A stretch of DNA of 64,000 bases, from NCBI GenBank assembly GCA_008638375.1, contig CM018041.1, forward strand, positions 16,948,453 to 17,012,452, written 5' to 3'. Below are positions 42,642 through 53,946 of the stretch, piece after piece. How positions within the stretch are numbered: position 1 is the first letter of the stretch; every line of letters begins with the position of its first letter. The notes beneath the pieces were generated by a model. The model saw nothing but the letters and a program-made list of their open reading frames with translations. It was not told the origin of the DNA and did not search any database. The translations under genes and the position numbers were made by a program. This stretch comes from Nyssa sinensis. Its lineage: Eukaryota; Streptophyta; Magnoliopsida; Cornales; Nyssaceae.

Positions 42642-42946
42642 GTCAACAATACTAAATATCATTGTTTGGATTGACATTAAAGAGGATGGGAGCCTTTAAT
42701 GGAATGAGTTTGGAAAGCATGTTAGGAGCATATTTTAAGGTTAGAAGTGAGTTTGGAAAAAAATATTTAAATTCGCTCTTCTCAATTATAATATAAAATT
42801 ACTTAATTACTTTTTATATTTTTAAATTTCTAGTATATTCATGAATATCAACAATTGTTTAGTGAAAATATTAAGGGGGATTGGGTAATCGGCCCTTTAT
42901 AAAGTGGTTAATTAGTACAAGATTCAAGCCAAAGTATTTTGTTGAC
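42642..42946 (-). mobile_element. Short element with GTCAACAA ends, copy 2
   Basis: 305 bp beginning GTCAACAA (42642-42649) and ending TTGTTGAC (42939-42946). It is the reverse complement of 35281-35679 but lacks the internal ~61-bp duplication and some other bases. Its left edge touches the LTR of element A. Confidence 0.6.
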
Positions 42947-43560
42947 AAAAATATCTATTTATAACTGCTCCTAAAAGTCCAAAATTATATTACTCTTGTG
43001 GACGTCAAAAATTCTTTCAAAGAAGTTACGAAACAAGGCTAGATAAAAAAGGCTTGAAAGGAAGAGAAGAAGAGACGTTGAAGCCTAGAAAACCCAGAAC
43101 TGCAGGAACAACCTAATTCTTCCACGAAGAAGGCTAACACCTACACCCTTCTCCCCTCTAGATACCTTTTTGAGACACATTCTCCATCGGATTTAGTCCA
43201 TGGAGGACCTCAGATGGCCAGATCAGCTCAGAGGAGACCCAAAAAGGAAAAATAAGAACAAATATTGTGACTTTCACAGGAACCACAATCACTCCACTAA
43301 TTGGTGTTTTATTCTGAAGCATGAAATAGAAAACCTAGTTTAAAAGGGAAAGCTTCAAGAATACAAACAAATATAGGCCAGACCTGAACAAGATTATCGA
43401 TTACAAGGACCAGACAACTAAAGAGACAGAGATCAACCCCATCATGTGATCTATGTTTTGCATTACAATAATACAAAGGTAGGAAAGTCAAATCAAGGGT
43501 GGAGGAGGTATGCCTGGGAAGTGCGGCATGAACCATTAACTCACAGTATCAATGCTATTC
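42947..43560 (+). pseudogene. Tat-type gag C-terminal scrap, plus strand
   Basis: From 43249 one frame reads NKNKYCDFHRNHNHSTNWC, then FILKHEIENLV, a stop, and KGKLQEYKQ. This is the CDFHxxxGHxTxxC knuckle followed by LKxEIExLIxxGxLxEY that ends gag in Tat-lineage Ty3/Gypsy elements. The upstream 43130-43248 segment is compatible with gag. It lies on the strand opposite to A and B, so it comes from another insertion. The glycine of the knuckle is Asn here, and a TAA replaces the usual Gln/Arg codon. Confidence 0.55.
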
Positions 43561-44388
43561 AAAAGAAGAAAGAGAGTTAGAATTGATGAGACCCTATTAT
43601 TATAATGCAAACAAGAGGAGAGAGAAAAATTGATTGAATTTTTTTAACTTTGTTCAAATGAAATTAGAGGGAAGAAATAAGCATGGTGATCTGAGAGCCT
43701 GCAAATTAGCAAAAAGATGAGCAAGGAAAAAGCATGTTGTGGTTTGTCATCGACTTGTTCCATTCATGAGTGACTTACATTCCATTATAACTATATATCT
43801 ATATAATATTATACCCTATATACTGATGACAACAGAAAATGACAATATTAGTGGTTAACAAAAACATGAAGATGAGATACTAGATCCTCACATCCTTGTT
43901 TTTTTCCCAAAAATATAAAAATAAGAAAACATAGTTTTTCACATCCCTGTAATTTTTTTTTTTAAAATTTTTTAAATCCATGTAATATTTTTGTTATTGT
44001 CCAAATTCATGCACTTTTTAAAAGCTTTTTTTAAAAAGATTTGTTTGATCTAAATTTTTTTTATCCAAAGTCATATTTTGAAAAGACGCATCTAGAAGCG
44101 TCTTTTCAAAAGACTCATTTTGACTTGAAATATGGAAACTTAAAAGTGACAAATCATTAAATGCTTAGAATTCTATCCAACAAAATGTGTCTTTTCAAAA
44201 GACGTCTCTAAAGATGTCTTTTCAAAAGATGCTTCTCTTAAAAAAATTGCTTACGCCTTTAAAACTTGTATAGGTCTGGATAATAAACAAAAAATTGTAG
44301 GAAAGTGCAAGGGGAGTAAAAAATTCTAAGAAAACAATTATATGTCAACCTCTACTTTTGAAGGAGAAAAGTTGATTTATTCAGGGAT
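43561..44388. other. Gene-free region with hairpin cluster
   Basis: AT-rich with no coding region recognised; it contains the inverted repeats at 44076-44230. Confidence 0.5.
44076..44230. repeat. Hairpin and repeated near-palindromes
   Basis: Arms TTTTGAAAAGACGC (44076-44089) and GCGTCTTTTCAAAA (44098-44111) are a perfect 14-bp inverted repeat around an 8-nt loop, ATCTAGAA. The near-palindrome GTCTTTTCAAAAGA occurs three times (44100, 44189, 44216). Confidence 0.85.
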
Positions 44389-44393
44389 CCTTC

Positions 44394-44693
44394 TGATGTT
44401 GTTTTTTTATGGTCGGAAGGCGTCTCATCCATAGCTACTTGTCAAGAACTTGAGGTCAGAGAGTCACCGGGAAGGCTCCGGTGGTAGCCACTCCGATGGT
44501 AAAGTTAATACGAAATAAATGCAGTAATTCAAGAGAAGAATTGAACATAAATTAAAAGTGTACCTTATGGCCTTATTTATAGGCTGCGGATCTCCTAAGT
44601 TGAGTAGGATTAGGAGTCGTAAAAATAGGAATTTAAAGATATCCTGAAGATAGTAGTTGCCATATCAAACTTTATTTCCCTATTCCAGTCAAG
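44394..44693 (-). mobile_element. Truncated 3' LTR of element B
   Basis: Matches the inner two-thirds of the 50911-51358 LTR from TGATGTTG onward (GGAAGGCGTC, AGCTACYTGTCAAGAACTTG, AAATAAATGCAGTAATTCAA, TATCCTGAAGAT). Similarity stops near GTCAA at 44693. The missing part would be the outer LTR end. Confidence 0.75.
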
Positions 44694-44988
44694 TGTTATT
44701 TGATCAAGGAGTGGAGGGCTTTCACCAGCCACACCCGTCAAGTTGAGTGAGCATACGAGGTGAATGCTACTAACTGTCTGAGGTTTAGAGGGTATGTAGT
44801 GCAAATGCAATGTATGAAAGTGATGTTTGTGCAAGGCACTCAATTTTTAGTCTTTTTTTTATTCATCCATCCATACATTCAAGCAAACATCCATTCACCC
44901 ATCATAAAGCATAAAAATAAATGAATGTAAAGTAAGTAAAAAAAATAGCCTTGAAATGAATACTTCATTGAGTCTAGCCCTCATCATT

Positions 44989-45005
44989 CTCTAGTGGAGT
45001 CGCCA
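44989..45005 (-). other. Primer-binding-site-like sequence of element D
   Basis: The minus strand reads TGGCGACTCCACTAGAG one base after the LTR end CCACA. It resembles the tRNA-Arg-complementary site of Ogre-type elements. Identity is by recall, not alignment. Confidence 0.5.
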
Positions 45006-46359
45006 CTGTGGCTACTAGCACCAAAAAAAAAAGGAAAGTATTTCATCTTTTTTATGGATTTAGAGGGATCCCAACTGTCTCATTCCCTTAAAGTGGGAAG
45101 GAACACATTTTATACAAGATAAAGAAGTTGAGGAATCGCCAGCATATTTTTGGGCGAGAAACGAGCAAACCTGTTACAGATTGAACAATATATATGAAGG
45201 AAACTGAAATAAATAAAATATAAATTACATCACTTTAATCCTAAATACATACTAAAAGATCCCTTGACAAGGATCAAAATAAAGATAAAGCATTAAATGA
45301 AATGGAAACACCAAAGAAACGGGCTCGGGGGCTAAGGTATGGTGTGGGAGGGTGTTAGGCACCCACCTTGCCCGATCTGAATGGATCAATCTCAAATATT
45401 CACTTGCAAGGCTATTTTGCTATGAGAAAACTAAAAAAAGATATGTGAGTACGGAAGAGATAAATAGTAAATAACCTGACATGAATAAACAAAATAAAAT
45501 AGAAACGACAAGAAGAAGATCAGACTAGGGCCCGAAGGCTTCCTACGTATCCATTCAGAAAATGGAATCAGAGTCACGTAGTTATCTAGTTTACCCTCTT
45601 TTATCAAGAGTGATAAAAGAGACGAGATCAACCGGATCTAAAGAAAACTACTGAGGGTTTGATAGCGTACCTTATTTAGTTGTGGTAGTTAGGCAGCACT
45701 TCGGCTAGAAAAATTTGGATCGGAGGTTTCAGTTAGGCAGATCTCCGGCTTGTTCTTCGGGTTGGAACGCGTTACTTCGGCTTGCTTCTCGAAAAGAAGT
45801 TGTTACCTCGGCAGGGCTTTGGCCTCGGGAGAGGGAGAGTTCTTGTAGAAAATTAAATAAGAATGATTATCCTAAGTAAATGAATTAATAATTAATTATA
45901 ACAATGCACGAACCAATAGAATTAGTGTCTACATGCAACAACCAATGAGATAAAAGAGAAATAGAATTTAATTACAAAATAAACTTTAAAATAAAAATGC
46001 CTAGGTTCAATGTATCTTCATTTAAGGAAATATTAAGCAACCAGATTTATGAAAATTCTAAAAGTGGAAAATCCTAATTAAGCCTAAATAGACTATTATC
46101 ACTCAAGATTGCCAAATTTTCTCCAATTTGGTGAACAATCTCTATATTTCTACAAGATATGTGAAAAGACCAAATTCCCCTAATTCGTCACCAAATGGCT
46201 AAAATTACCAAAATACCCCTATGTGGATAAAATGATATAAAAATTATGAAAATGCCCTTCAAGTAACTAGGAAGTCCTACTGAGGGTAGGATTGTGCTAA
46301 AAGTACCAAAATACCCTAAGTGGGTAAAAAGGTGCCAAAATTACCGAAATGCCCTCCGA

Positions 46360-46750
46360 TGGGTAGAAGAGTCCTAATGAGAGTGGGACTCTGTCAAGAA
46401 GAGTCCTCCATGGTCTAGGACTCTAGTAAGAGAGTCCTAACGGGAGTGAGACTATGTTAGGAAGAGTTCTACTAGGACTGGGACTCTGTCAAGAGAGTCC
46501 TAATAGGAGTAAGATTTTATTAGGAAGAATCCTACTTCGACTGGGACTTTGGCAGGAGAGTCTTAACGGGAGTGGGACTCTGTCATGAAAAGTCCTACTT
46601 GGATTGGGACTCTGACAAGAGAGCCCTAATGAGAATAGGACTCTGTCAAGAGGAGTCTTAATGGAACTAGGACTCTAGTAGAAGAGTCTTAGTGGGAATA
46701 ACATTGTGTCAGGAAGAGTCTTACTGAGAAAAAGACTCAATCGAAAAAGT
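46360..46750. repeat. ~63-bp minisatellite in the D LTR
   Basis: About six units, each with two half-units of ~32 bp, on the theme GAGTCCTAAYGGGAGTGGGA then CTCTGTCARGAAGAGTCCT. Unit starts are near 46366, 46431, 46494, 46556, 46618 and 46683. Confidence 0.8.
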
Positions 46751-46828
46751 CCCTACTTAAGGTAGGTTTCTTAGCATAATCATCAATTTTTATTGCTTAA
46801 TCAAGGGTCACAAAATGAGGTGTCTACA

Positions 46829-47300
46829 TCTTTGTCTGTAGATAAACCATCGGTGTAAAATAGCCACACCGAAGTGTCTGTAGTGGTTTAAGTTTTTGAA
46901 TGCTGCATTCTAGTAAATTCTGGTATAAAATCTGCTAATACTTGAGCTTTGATAGCAGTCCATGGAACATAGGATATGTCAAATTCTCTCAGTTCTATTG
47001 ACCATTTAACCAGTTGTCCCAAAACTTCGAGTTTATGTAGGATTGATTTAAAAGGATAAGATGTAGGGATTATGATAAGATAGGCTTGAAAGTATGGTCT
47101 GAGCTTCTGAGCAGATATTACCAAGGTTAAGGCTAGTCTTTCAATTTCGGAGTACCTTGTCTCGGTGTCCAAAAGTGTTTTACTAACGTAGAAAATAGGC
47201 CTCTGAATTCCTTTGTCTTCCCTAACCAACGCGGAGCTGATGACACTTTCTAACACAACTAAGTATAGGAATAGTTGTTCCCTTGGCACTGATTTTGAAA
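46829..47300 (-). pseudogene. Element B RNase H and start of second RNase H
   Basis: Residues include REQLFLYLVVLESVISSALV, REDKGIQRPIFYVSKTLLD, ETRYSEIERLALTLVISAQK and LRPYFQAYLI, the RT-linked RNase H of Ty3/Gypsy. Then come VLADFIPEFT and, after one stop, VWLFYTDGLSTDK, the start of the additional RNase H typical of Tat elements. That domain is cut at 46829 by element D. Confidence 0.8.
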
Positions 47301-47469
47301 GGAGTTTGGATGAGGCTAAGTATTGCTTGAGTTATTGGAAGGCCTCTTCACATTTAGAGGTCCATTCTAGGGCCTTACTCCCCCTCAAGGCTTTAAAGAA
47401 TAGGAGGCACCGATCCGTAGATTTAGAGGCAAACCTATTCAGTGTTGTTATCCTTCCATTCAGTCCTTG

Positions 47470-48054
47470 AATATCTTTCTTAGTTTTGGGTGATTCTAGT
47501 TCAATCAAAGCCTTAATCTGTGACGATTCTGTCTCAATTCTAGTTTAGAAAACTAGGAAACTCAAGAATTTTCCTTCTGTGATCCCAAAGGTACATTTTA
47601 ATGGGTTAAGTTTCATTCTATGTTTCTTCAAGATGTCGAACATCTGTCTCAAGTGCTGGATGTGGTCACTCTTCCAAACGCTTTTGAGAAGCATATCATC
47701 GATGTATACTTCCATTGTATCCCTAATCTAAAGGCCAAACATTCTATTTACAAGCTTTTGGTATGTAGCTCCAACATTCTTTAAATCGAATGGCATCACT
47801 TTATAACAATAGAGACCTCATTCTGATATGAAGGTTGTTTTCTCTTGGTCTAAAGGATACATTTGAATTTGATTGTACCCAGAGTAAGCATCAATGAAGC
47901 TCATGAGTTCGTGACCTAGCGTGGCATCAACAAGTTGATCAATTCTAGGAAGAGGAAAGCTATCTTTAGGACAAACTTTGTTAAGTTCAGTATAGTCAAC
48001 GTAGACCCTCCATTTTTTATTCTTCTTTTTGCAAGAACTGTATTGGTGAGCCAC
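47470..48054 (-). pseudogene. Element B reverse transcriptase
   Basis: Motifs in order: WRVYVDYTELNKVCPKDSFP, LPRIDQLVDATLGHELMSF, DAYSGYNQIQM, (stop at ~47817) GLYCYKVMPFDLKN, EVYIDDMLLKS with the intact YIDD catalytic box (~47700), and LNPLKCTFGI. Stops at 47817, after FGL and near 47545 make it non-functional. A connecting segment to RNase H contains FFKALRGSKALEWTSKCEEA. Confidence 0.8.
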
Positions 48055-48059
48055 TATGG

Positions 48060-48592
48060 GTAGAGCACTTCTCTTATCATTCTAGCATTAAGTAACCTTT
48101 AGACCTCTTCATTGATGATCTTGTGACCTTCTGGGCCAAATATCCTCCTTTTTTGTCTTACTGGGGGATGGTATGGATATGTCATCATCTTGTGAGAGAT
48201 GAAATCTTGATCTATTCCCTCTATATCTCTAGTTTTCCAAGCAAATACCAAAAGGTTGGCATTTAGGAATTTAACAACATCCTCTTGTTCAAAAGGAGAA
48301 AAAACTGAGCCAATGTGTAAGTACTTTCCCTTTTCTTCAGTACTGATGAGTACTTTGATAAGCTGCTCCGTTGGTTTGACCGTGCTGTCTCTTCCTTTGG
48401 GACTCAATGGCTCGTTAATCTCGGAAGAACATTCTTTTACCTCATGAAAATTAGAAAATTAGGAACCTTCCCCTTTATGAGGGTACTATAATTGCTATTT
48501 AGAAGGCTTTTCTTTTAGTATGAGGGTATGACATTCTTGGGCAGTGGGCTGACAACCCTTGATAGTAAAAATTTTACTGTTATAGACATATT
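48060..48592 (-). pseudogene. Element B protease-RT linker
   Basis: Open for about 100 codons (48407-48099): a KVLISTEEKGKYLHIGS segment, FLNANLLVFAWKTRDIEGID and KMMTYPYHPPVRQKRRIF. This is the acidic linker that precedes RT in Tat-lineage pol (cf. DMPGIDP...HxLNVxPxxxPVxQKxR). Stops at both ends. Confidence 0.65.
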
Positions 48593-48970
48593 TCAAACAT
48601 TGATGGAAGGTTGAAGTAATTGCTCCCATCTAGTGGATCCAAGGCCTCCCAATAATGAATTATAGGGAGATTTGGCATCTGGGACCATGTATTCAGAAAT
48701 CAGTATCTTTTGGCCGTCTCCCTCTCCTATCGTGGTCGGTAGGTGAATTTTTCTTATTAGGATGCTAAGATTCCCGTCGAATCCTGCCATGAATGCAACG
48801 GTAACTCTGATGTCATTAGAGTCGAGTTTTATGTCTTTGAAGGGTTCGTAGAATAATACGTTGGTAGAACTTCTAGTATCTACAAGAACTCTTCTGATTT
48901 CAAACTTAGAAATTTTGAGTAAGATGACAAGAGCATCGTTGCAGGGACAATGTATCCCAATAAAATCCAA
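48593..48970 (-). pseudogene. Element B aspartic protease, active-site Gly replaced
   Basis: Reads HCPCNDALVILLKISKFEIR, RVLVDTRSSTNVLFYEPFK, TTIGEGDGQKILIS, PYNSLLGGLGSTRWEQLLQP. The fold matches retropepsin-like proteases of Tat elements, with FxVxxxxSPYNxxLGRxxL. The catalytic D-T-G is D-T-R here, so even this open segment would be inactive. Confidence 0.75.
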
Positions 48971-50824
48971 TTCAGAGAACTGGATTTAAGGTTCTGACTT
49001 CACCTTTTTCTCAATGGTCGAGATCTAGATGATATGGGGCTCTACCCTTGCCATTCTGAGCATATCTTTTCCTAGCTCGGTTAGACATCCCTGTCATCGT
49101 ATTGTCAGCATGGAGCACGAAGATGATTTAATTATTTTGTCGTTGTTGATCATTCCGAACTTCCCTCCGTTCAGGCCTTTGCTCTTGCCTCTTTTGAGGC
49201 AGTCTTTCGTCAAGGGGGTTCTGCCTCCTGTCCTGGCGAACGAACTCTCTTAGTCATCCTCTCTTGATGAAATGCTCTATTTTCTACTTCAGAGCCCTAC
49301 ACTCCTCAGTCGTGTGCCCCTACTCTTTATGGAAATCACAATACTTGTTCTAATTATTAAAGTCAGGTGGCTCCGGCCACCGTAGGTTTTCACGAGTCTG
49401 GATCTATTGGAGTATATGGGTAAGACAGGCATTTAGAGAGGTGTAAGTCCCACACCTTCTAGAGTTAGAATTATTATGGGCTCTGGGCGATGTTCTTTTG
49501 TCAGGACTTCTGATCCTCTTCTTGTTAGCACTGTTATCCCTCTTCTGAACTTGCTCATCCTTTTGAGCTTGTTCTTTAGCTTTCCAGAAGAAGGTTTTTG
49601 TATCTTCGAGATTAATATACTTTCGCGTTCTATCCATAGGTGTTTTCATATCGATAGGAGGATTCTTGGTCAACGAATCCTAGAAGCGTCCAAGCTCGAG
49701 GCTTGAAGTGAGGGCGGCCACTAGGAAACTTGAAATACAAACGGTTATCTCTGTGAGTTCGACATTAAAATGAACTATGTACTCTAGAAGTGATTCTCCG
49801 TTTGCCTGCTTCATAGTTAGCAAGAATTCTAGTCATTTTCTCAACTTCCTGCTCATTAAGAATCGGTCAAGAAATAGCCTATAGAGCTCGTAAAAGTTGG
49901 TAATCGATTTTTAGGGAAGATTGTGAAACCATTTAAGGGCAATACCCTTTAGGTTGGTTACAAACGTTCGACACATGAAGGCATCAGTAGTCCCATGCAA
50001 AGCCATTGTGTGCTAATGTGAGATAAGATAAGTGGTCTCTAGGGTCCTCAGATCCGTTGTAAATAGTGAATTTTGGGTTGCTCCTTTGTCATTATGGCAT
50101 AGGTAAATGGTGTGGAGAACCTACTGAGTAGTTTACTTAGTTCGTCTTGTTCTTGAGGGATGTGGAATCCCTTGGTTAAGACCGTTTGATCTTGAAAGTT
50201 TACTATCTCCTCTACCCTCTAAGGAGCTTTAGGCAGGACTTGTTGTGTGATCGGTACCCATTGTTGGTCTTGTCCCTTGCCTCCAGGTCCTAGATCTACG
50301 GAAGTAATTTGTCCGGTGTTAGTAGGAGGATGTTACTTTCCCAAGACTGGGGGGACTGGAATCTCGGGAGGTTGGAATTCCTGCAATGTTGGATTGACTC
50401 CAGAAGCTGTTGGAAATCCTCGTTCTGCTCTGGTAATGGATAGTAGGATGAAATGTGGGCATTCCTCTCCCTACAGCTATTGACAACTAGGGATCGTCCC
50501 CATATGAATGGTACTATAGAGGTCTACCGGTTGTATGTTAGGCAACTCTTTATTGTGGGATCCTCCGCTCATGGTGGTGGCAGGAGGCTGAGGTCCTCCG
50601 TGAACAACGTTAGTGGGTGGAGGAGGATCACTCTATTGGTTCTGAACTAGTGAAGCCAGAGCTTGTGACATGGCAGTGAGTTGTTCCTGCATCTGATCGG
50701 ACTGCTGTTGAATCCGATCAAGTTGTTGTTGTAAACGAATAGGTGTTTGTCCCCTTCTTCTTCCAACAAGGGGCTGATTCTGAGGGTTTGGGGAGTTCTT
50801 TCTAGGACAAAGGTTAGGAGCCAT
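48971..50824 (-). pseudogene. Element B gag
   Basis: Starts at ATG 50824 with MAPNLCPRKNSPNPQNQPLV. A Gln-rich coiled segment follows (IRLQQQLDRIQQQSDQMQEQ), then capsid-type sequence decayed by shifts, KNPPIDMKTPMDRTRKYINL, a basic stretch, and near 49330-49250 a YCDFHKE-stop-GHTTEEC knuckle with LK-stop-KIEHFIKRG. Several TAG/TGA stops are present. Homologous to gag of element A (40700-42200). Confidence 0.7.
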
Positions 50825-50895
50825 TGACTTCTGAAAGAAAAAGACAATAGATTTGTTATTTGAAGAAAAAATAGTAAGAACGATTATCGTTCCTA

Positions 50896-50909
50896 CAGAC
50901 GGCGCCAAA
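50896..50909 (-). other. Primer-binding region of element B
   Basis: The minus strand reads TTTGGCGCCGTCTG directly after the LTR end (ACATCA, 50911). This leader is shared by many Tat-lineage elements. Element A has the same sequence with one change (42186-42199). Confidence 0.6.
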
Positions 50910-50910
50910 C

Positions 50911-51358
50911 TGATGTTGCTATTTTCTGGTCAGAAGGCGTCCCGTCCTTAGCTACCTGTCAAGAACTTGAGGTGAGAGTGTCATTGGGAAGGCTCTGGTG
51001 GTAGCCGTTCCGATGATAAAGTCAATAAGAAATAAATGCAGTAATTCAAGAGAAAAATTGAACAGAAATTGAAAATGTATCTTATGACCTTATTTATAGG
51101 CTACAGATCTCCTAAGTTGAGTATGATTAGAAGTTGTGAAATTAGGGATTTGAAGATATCCTGAAGATTGTAGTTGTCATATCGAACTCTGTTTTCCGAT
51201 TATGAGGTCAATAGAATATGGAAGGCAGTGCTAGGTCTAGTGCCTCTGAACCCTCCGTGCCTGGTTAATCTGGATAAAAATAACATTTCCTAATCGGTAC
51301 CCTGAAGAGCTCTTTATAGACACGTGCCATGCTTAGGATGTCAAATTACAGTATATCA
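50911..51358 (-). mobile_element. 5' LTR of element B
   Basis: 448 bp with ends TGATAT (minus-strand start at 51358) and ACATCA (50911-50916), a near-perfect terminal inverted repeat with TG...CA. Contains a TATTTATAGG-type box (complement near 51088-51098). Homologous to 42201-42641 and, truncated, 44394-44693. Confidence 0.8.
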
Positions 51359-51363
51359 CCTTT

Positions 51364-52795
51364 CAAGACAAACCTTTTCTTTTTAAGAGTTTAGGTAAGT
51401 GGGTGGGTGAGTGGGAAAAAAGACAGGGGTAAGATTAAATTTAGAGATAATATAAATTTAGTTTTAACACATAATATATATTTTAAAATAAAATATAATT
51501 ATAACATTATTTATATCAAATATTTAAAACTAATTTGAATCATCCTCCCTACTCTCCCTATATACATCTCCTAATAGTATTTGACACTGACAGAGATCAT
51601 GACAAGATGTTGTCACATATATTAATCTACATGGTGAAGTATCTATGGATTATAGGTAGCAAAGAAGGCGTGCAAGAATTAGTGTACAAATATCTGTTTT
51701 TCTGGTATTGTCAAGCTTTAAAAAAAAAATTGAGAAAGAAGGGAAGCTGAATAACCTAAAATGTAAATTTTTCTTATGGGATTTGATGTTATTTTCAACA
51801 AAAAAAAAAAAAAATTGTTCTTAAACATTTATATTTAATTATTAATTCCACCGCATTTCACAATACAGTTGTCACAATAAAAGAAGTTAAGTATCATATT
51901 TAAATTATAGATGATAAAAGTAAAATGGGCTCAAACCTAAACATGTAAATCCCCATTTGAACCTAAACACACCCAACATTGTGGCCCAGTTTTAAATTTA
52001 ACTCAACTTTTTGCCACTTAAATTTTCATTTAAACTTAGTCCATCTCAAGTTTTGGCCTAATTCTAATTCTAACTCAACTCAACACAACTCATGAATCAT
52101 AATATGTTAATCCTCCTATCATTTTCCTCTTTGAGAAAAAAAAAATTAAATATAAAATTTCTCTAATTTGAGAAAAAAAATTTCCTAAAATTTTTCCTTA
52201 TCATCTTCCTCTTTAAGAAAACAAAATTTGCTTGTAAAATTTTTCTAATTTGAGAAAACAAAATTCCTAAGATTTATCTAAAAAAAATTTTAGTCCCCCC
52301 AAATTTTTTTTTCTTGGCTCCACCCTTGTACTTATCACTATTTCTTTAAATTTGTGCTCTTTTCATTTTTGGGGTCCAATGGTATTGGCTACTCTCTAAT
52401 AAGAATCACCTGCTCTGTATTTCTCTAGCCCAATAAGGCCCAACTTATTGAACTAGACCCATCATCAGTCCATGAATATCCTTAGTTTTCCTTTTCTGAA
52501 AATTAAACCTACTTTTTTGTTTTAGGTACCATTAAGTCCTAATAACTTTTAATAGGACCAATAAATCCTACTTTTTGCAACATAATTTCATAAAACTATA
52601 AATTTTTTGACTTTGTCGACTTTATTCTTTGCCATTATTTGGTGATCAATTATATATTTTTTAATCGTTCAATTAGTAAATGAATATAATTTAATCATTT
52701 TAATTAGGGTCGTTTAATTAAAGGTCCTCCGTTAAGACTATAATTATAATAGAGTCCAATTATAACTCTTATAACCTAAGAAGTCCAAGAGACTT
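51364..52795. other. Gene-free AT-rich region
   Basis: No coding region or bounded element. A TACATCTCCTAATA phrase near 51558 recurs near 36473. Around 52120-52320 there are related GAGAAAAAAAATTTCCTAA phrases. Confidence 0.55.
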
Positions 52796-53305
52796 ATATG
52801 GTCAATTTAGTCCCCAACTCAAACTATCAAAAGACGAAAATGGGTTTGTCACAAATGCGCCAAAATGAGGTTGCGCAAAAACAAATGGCGTGAAATTTTT
52901 TGCAAATAATGTATTGTGAAAATTTACAACTGTAGCAGAACAAAAATGGGTATATATTGCACGATTGTTACAGTTCAATCTATTATGAAATATTACATAA
53001 CAGTATGACAGTAAGGAGAAAAATATACTTGATTACTGACATTTTGTATATATTATGCAATTATTACAGTTTAATGTATTGTGAACTTTTATATAACATT
53101 ATGACAGCATAAGAATATTATATTGTGAATTATAGGGAAGGAACAACAAAGGGCAGTTTCAAGGAAGATAAGGGAGGTCACATTGTCAGCAACAAAATCG
53201 ACAAGGAAGAAATATCAATGAATGTGATGCAATTGGGATAAATCATTGTGTTCAATGGAATGAGGTGTAACATCATGACATATTATTTTTTTGTGTTGGA
53301 TCTAT

Positions 53306-53830
53306 GAAAAATTACAGTATCTATTATGATTGGGAGTCTAACAACTATAAAATGCTTGTGTTGTAAAAATAACATATTGAACACTGATATTGACTATATT
53401 AATAGGTGAGTAATTTTACATATTGACATCGATGGAATTAAAGCATAGTATTGTATTGAATATTTTGTATCATAATTGTGAAAATTTACAGTACATATTA
53501 TGATTGGGAGTCTAACACTATAAAATACTTGTATGTCGTAAAAAAAATACATATTGAATAGTGATACTGACTGTATTAACAAGTGTATAACTTTACATAT
53601 TGACATTAATGGAATTAAGGCACGGTACTGTATTGAATATTTTGTACTGTAACTGTGAAAATTTACAGTACATATTATCATTAGGGGTCTCTACAATTAT
53701 AAGATGATTGTGTATCGTAAAAATTACATATTGAATAGTGATACAGACTGTATTAACAAGTGTATAATTTTCCAGTAGTACTGTATTGTCAATAGTGGAA
53801 TTAAAGCAAACAATAGTACTGTATTGAATA
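53306..53830. repeat. ~176-bp tandem repeat, three units
   Basis: Units start GAAAAATTACAGTATC (53306), GAAAATTTACAGTACA (53480) and GAAAATTTACAGTACA (53657), periods 174 and 177. Each contains GGGAGTCTAACA or a variant, a CATATTGAA box, GACTRTATTAA and TACTGTATTGAATA. They lie just beyond the 3' end of the MULE transposase. Related ATTACAGTTTAATGTATTGTGAA phrases precede the array (52960-53100). Confidence 0.85.
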
Positions 53831-53946
53831 CTGCAAACTCAAAAGACAAAAATAATAACATTTGTCCTAACAATCATTTAAATGTAAATTCATAAAACCC
53901 AAAAACAAAATCGTATTGGTAGCGCAACGATGACAAAAAACAACTT

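Larger units (their letters stand above)
44694..46828 (-). mobile_element. Ogre-like LTR, primer site and leader (element D) inside B
   Basis: LTR 45007-46828 (1822 bp, minus strand) starts TGTAGACACCTCATTTTG and ends CCACA. One base later comes a primer-site-like TGGCGACTCCACTAGAG (45005-44989), as in tRNA-Arg-primed Ogre elements, then ~295 bp of leader to 44694. The LTR shares the TACGTAGGA block, CCATTCAGAYYGGGC and TTCCCACTTTAAGGGAA terminal block with 107-770 and 1108-6310. It interrupts element B within its second RNase H at 46829. Only this 5' piece of D remains. Confidence 0.65.
44394..51358 (-). mobile_element. Ty3/Gypsy retrotransposon B (Tat lineage), degenerate and interrupted
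   Basis: Read on the minus strand: 5' LTR (50911-51358), TTTGGCGCC primer region, gag, protease, RT, RNase H and the start of a second RNase H. The order gag-PR-RT-RH, the CVD/VDYTELNKxCPKDSFPLPRID-type RT, the TTTGGCGCCGTCTG primer region and the second RNase H are Tat-lineage traits. Beyond 46828 the element is replaced by foreign sequence D. It resumes only as a truncated 3' LTR (44394-44693). Flanks CCTTC (44389-44393) and CCTTT (51359-51363) look like a decayed 5-bp TSD. Integrase is absent. Stops are spread through all domains, so it is inactive. Confidence 0.75.
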
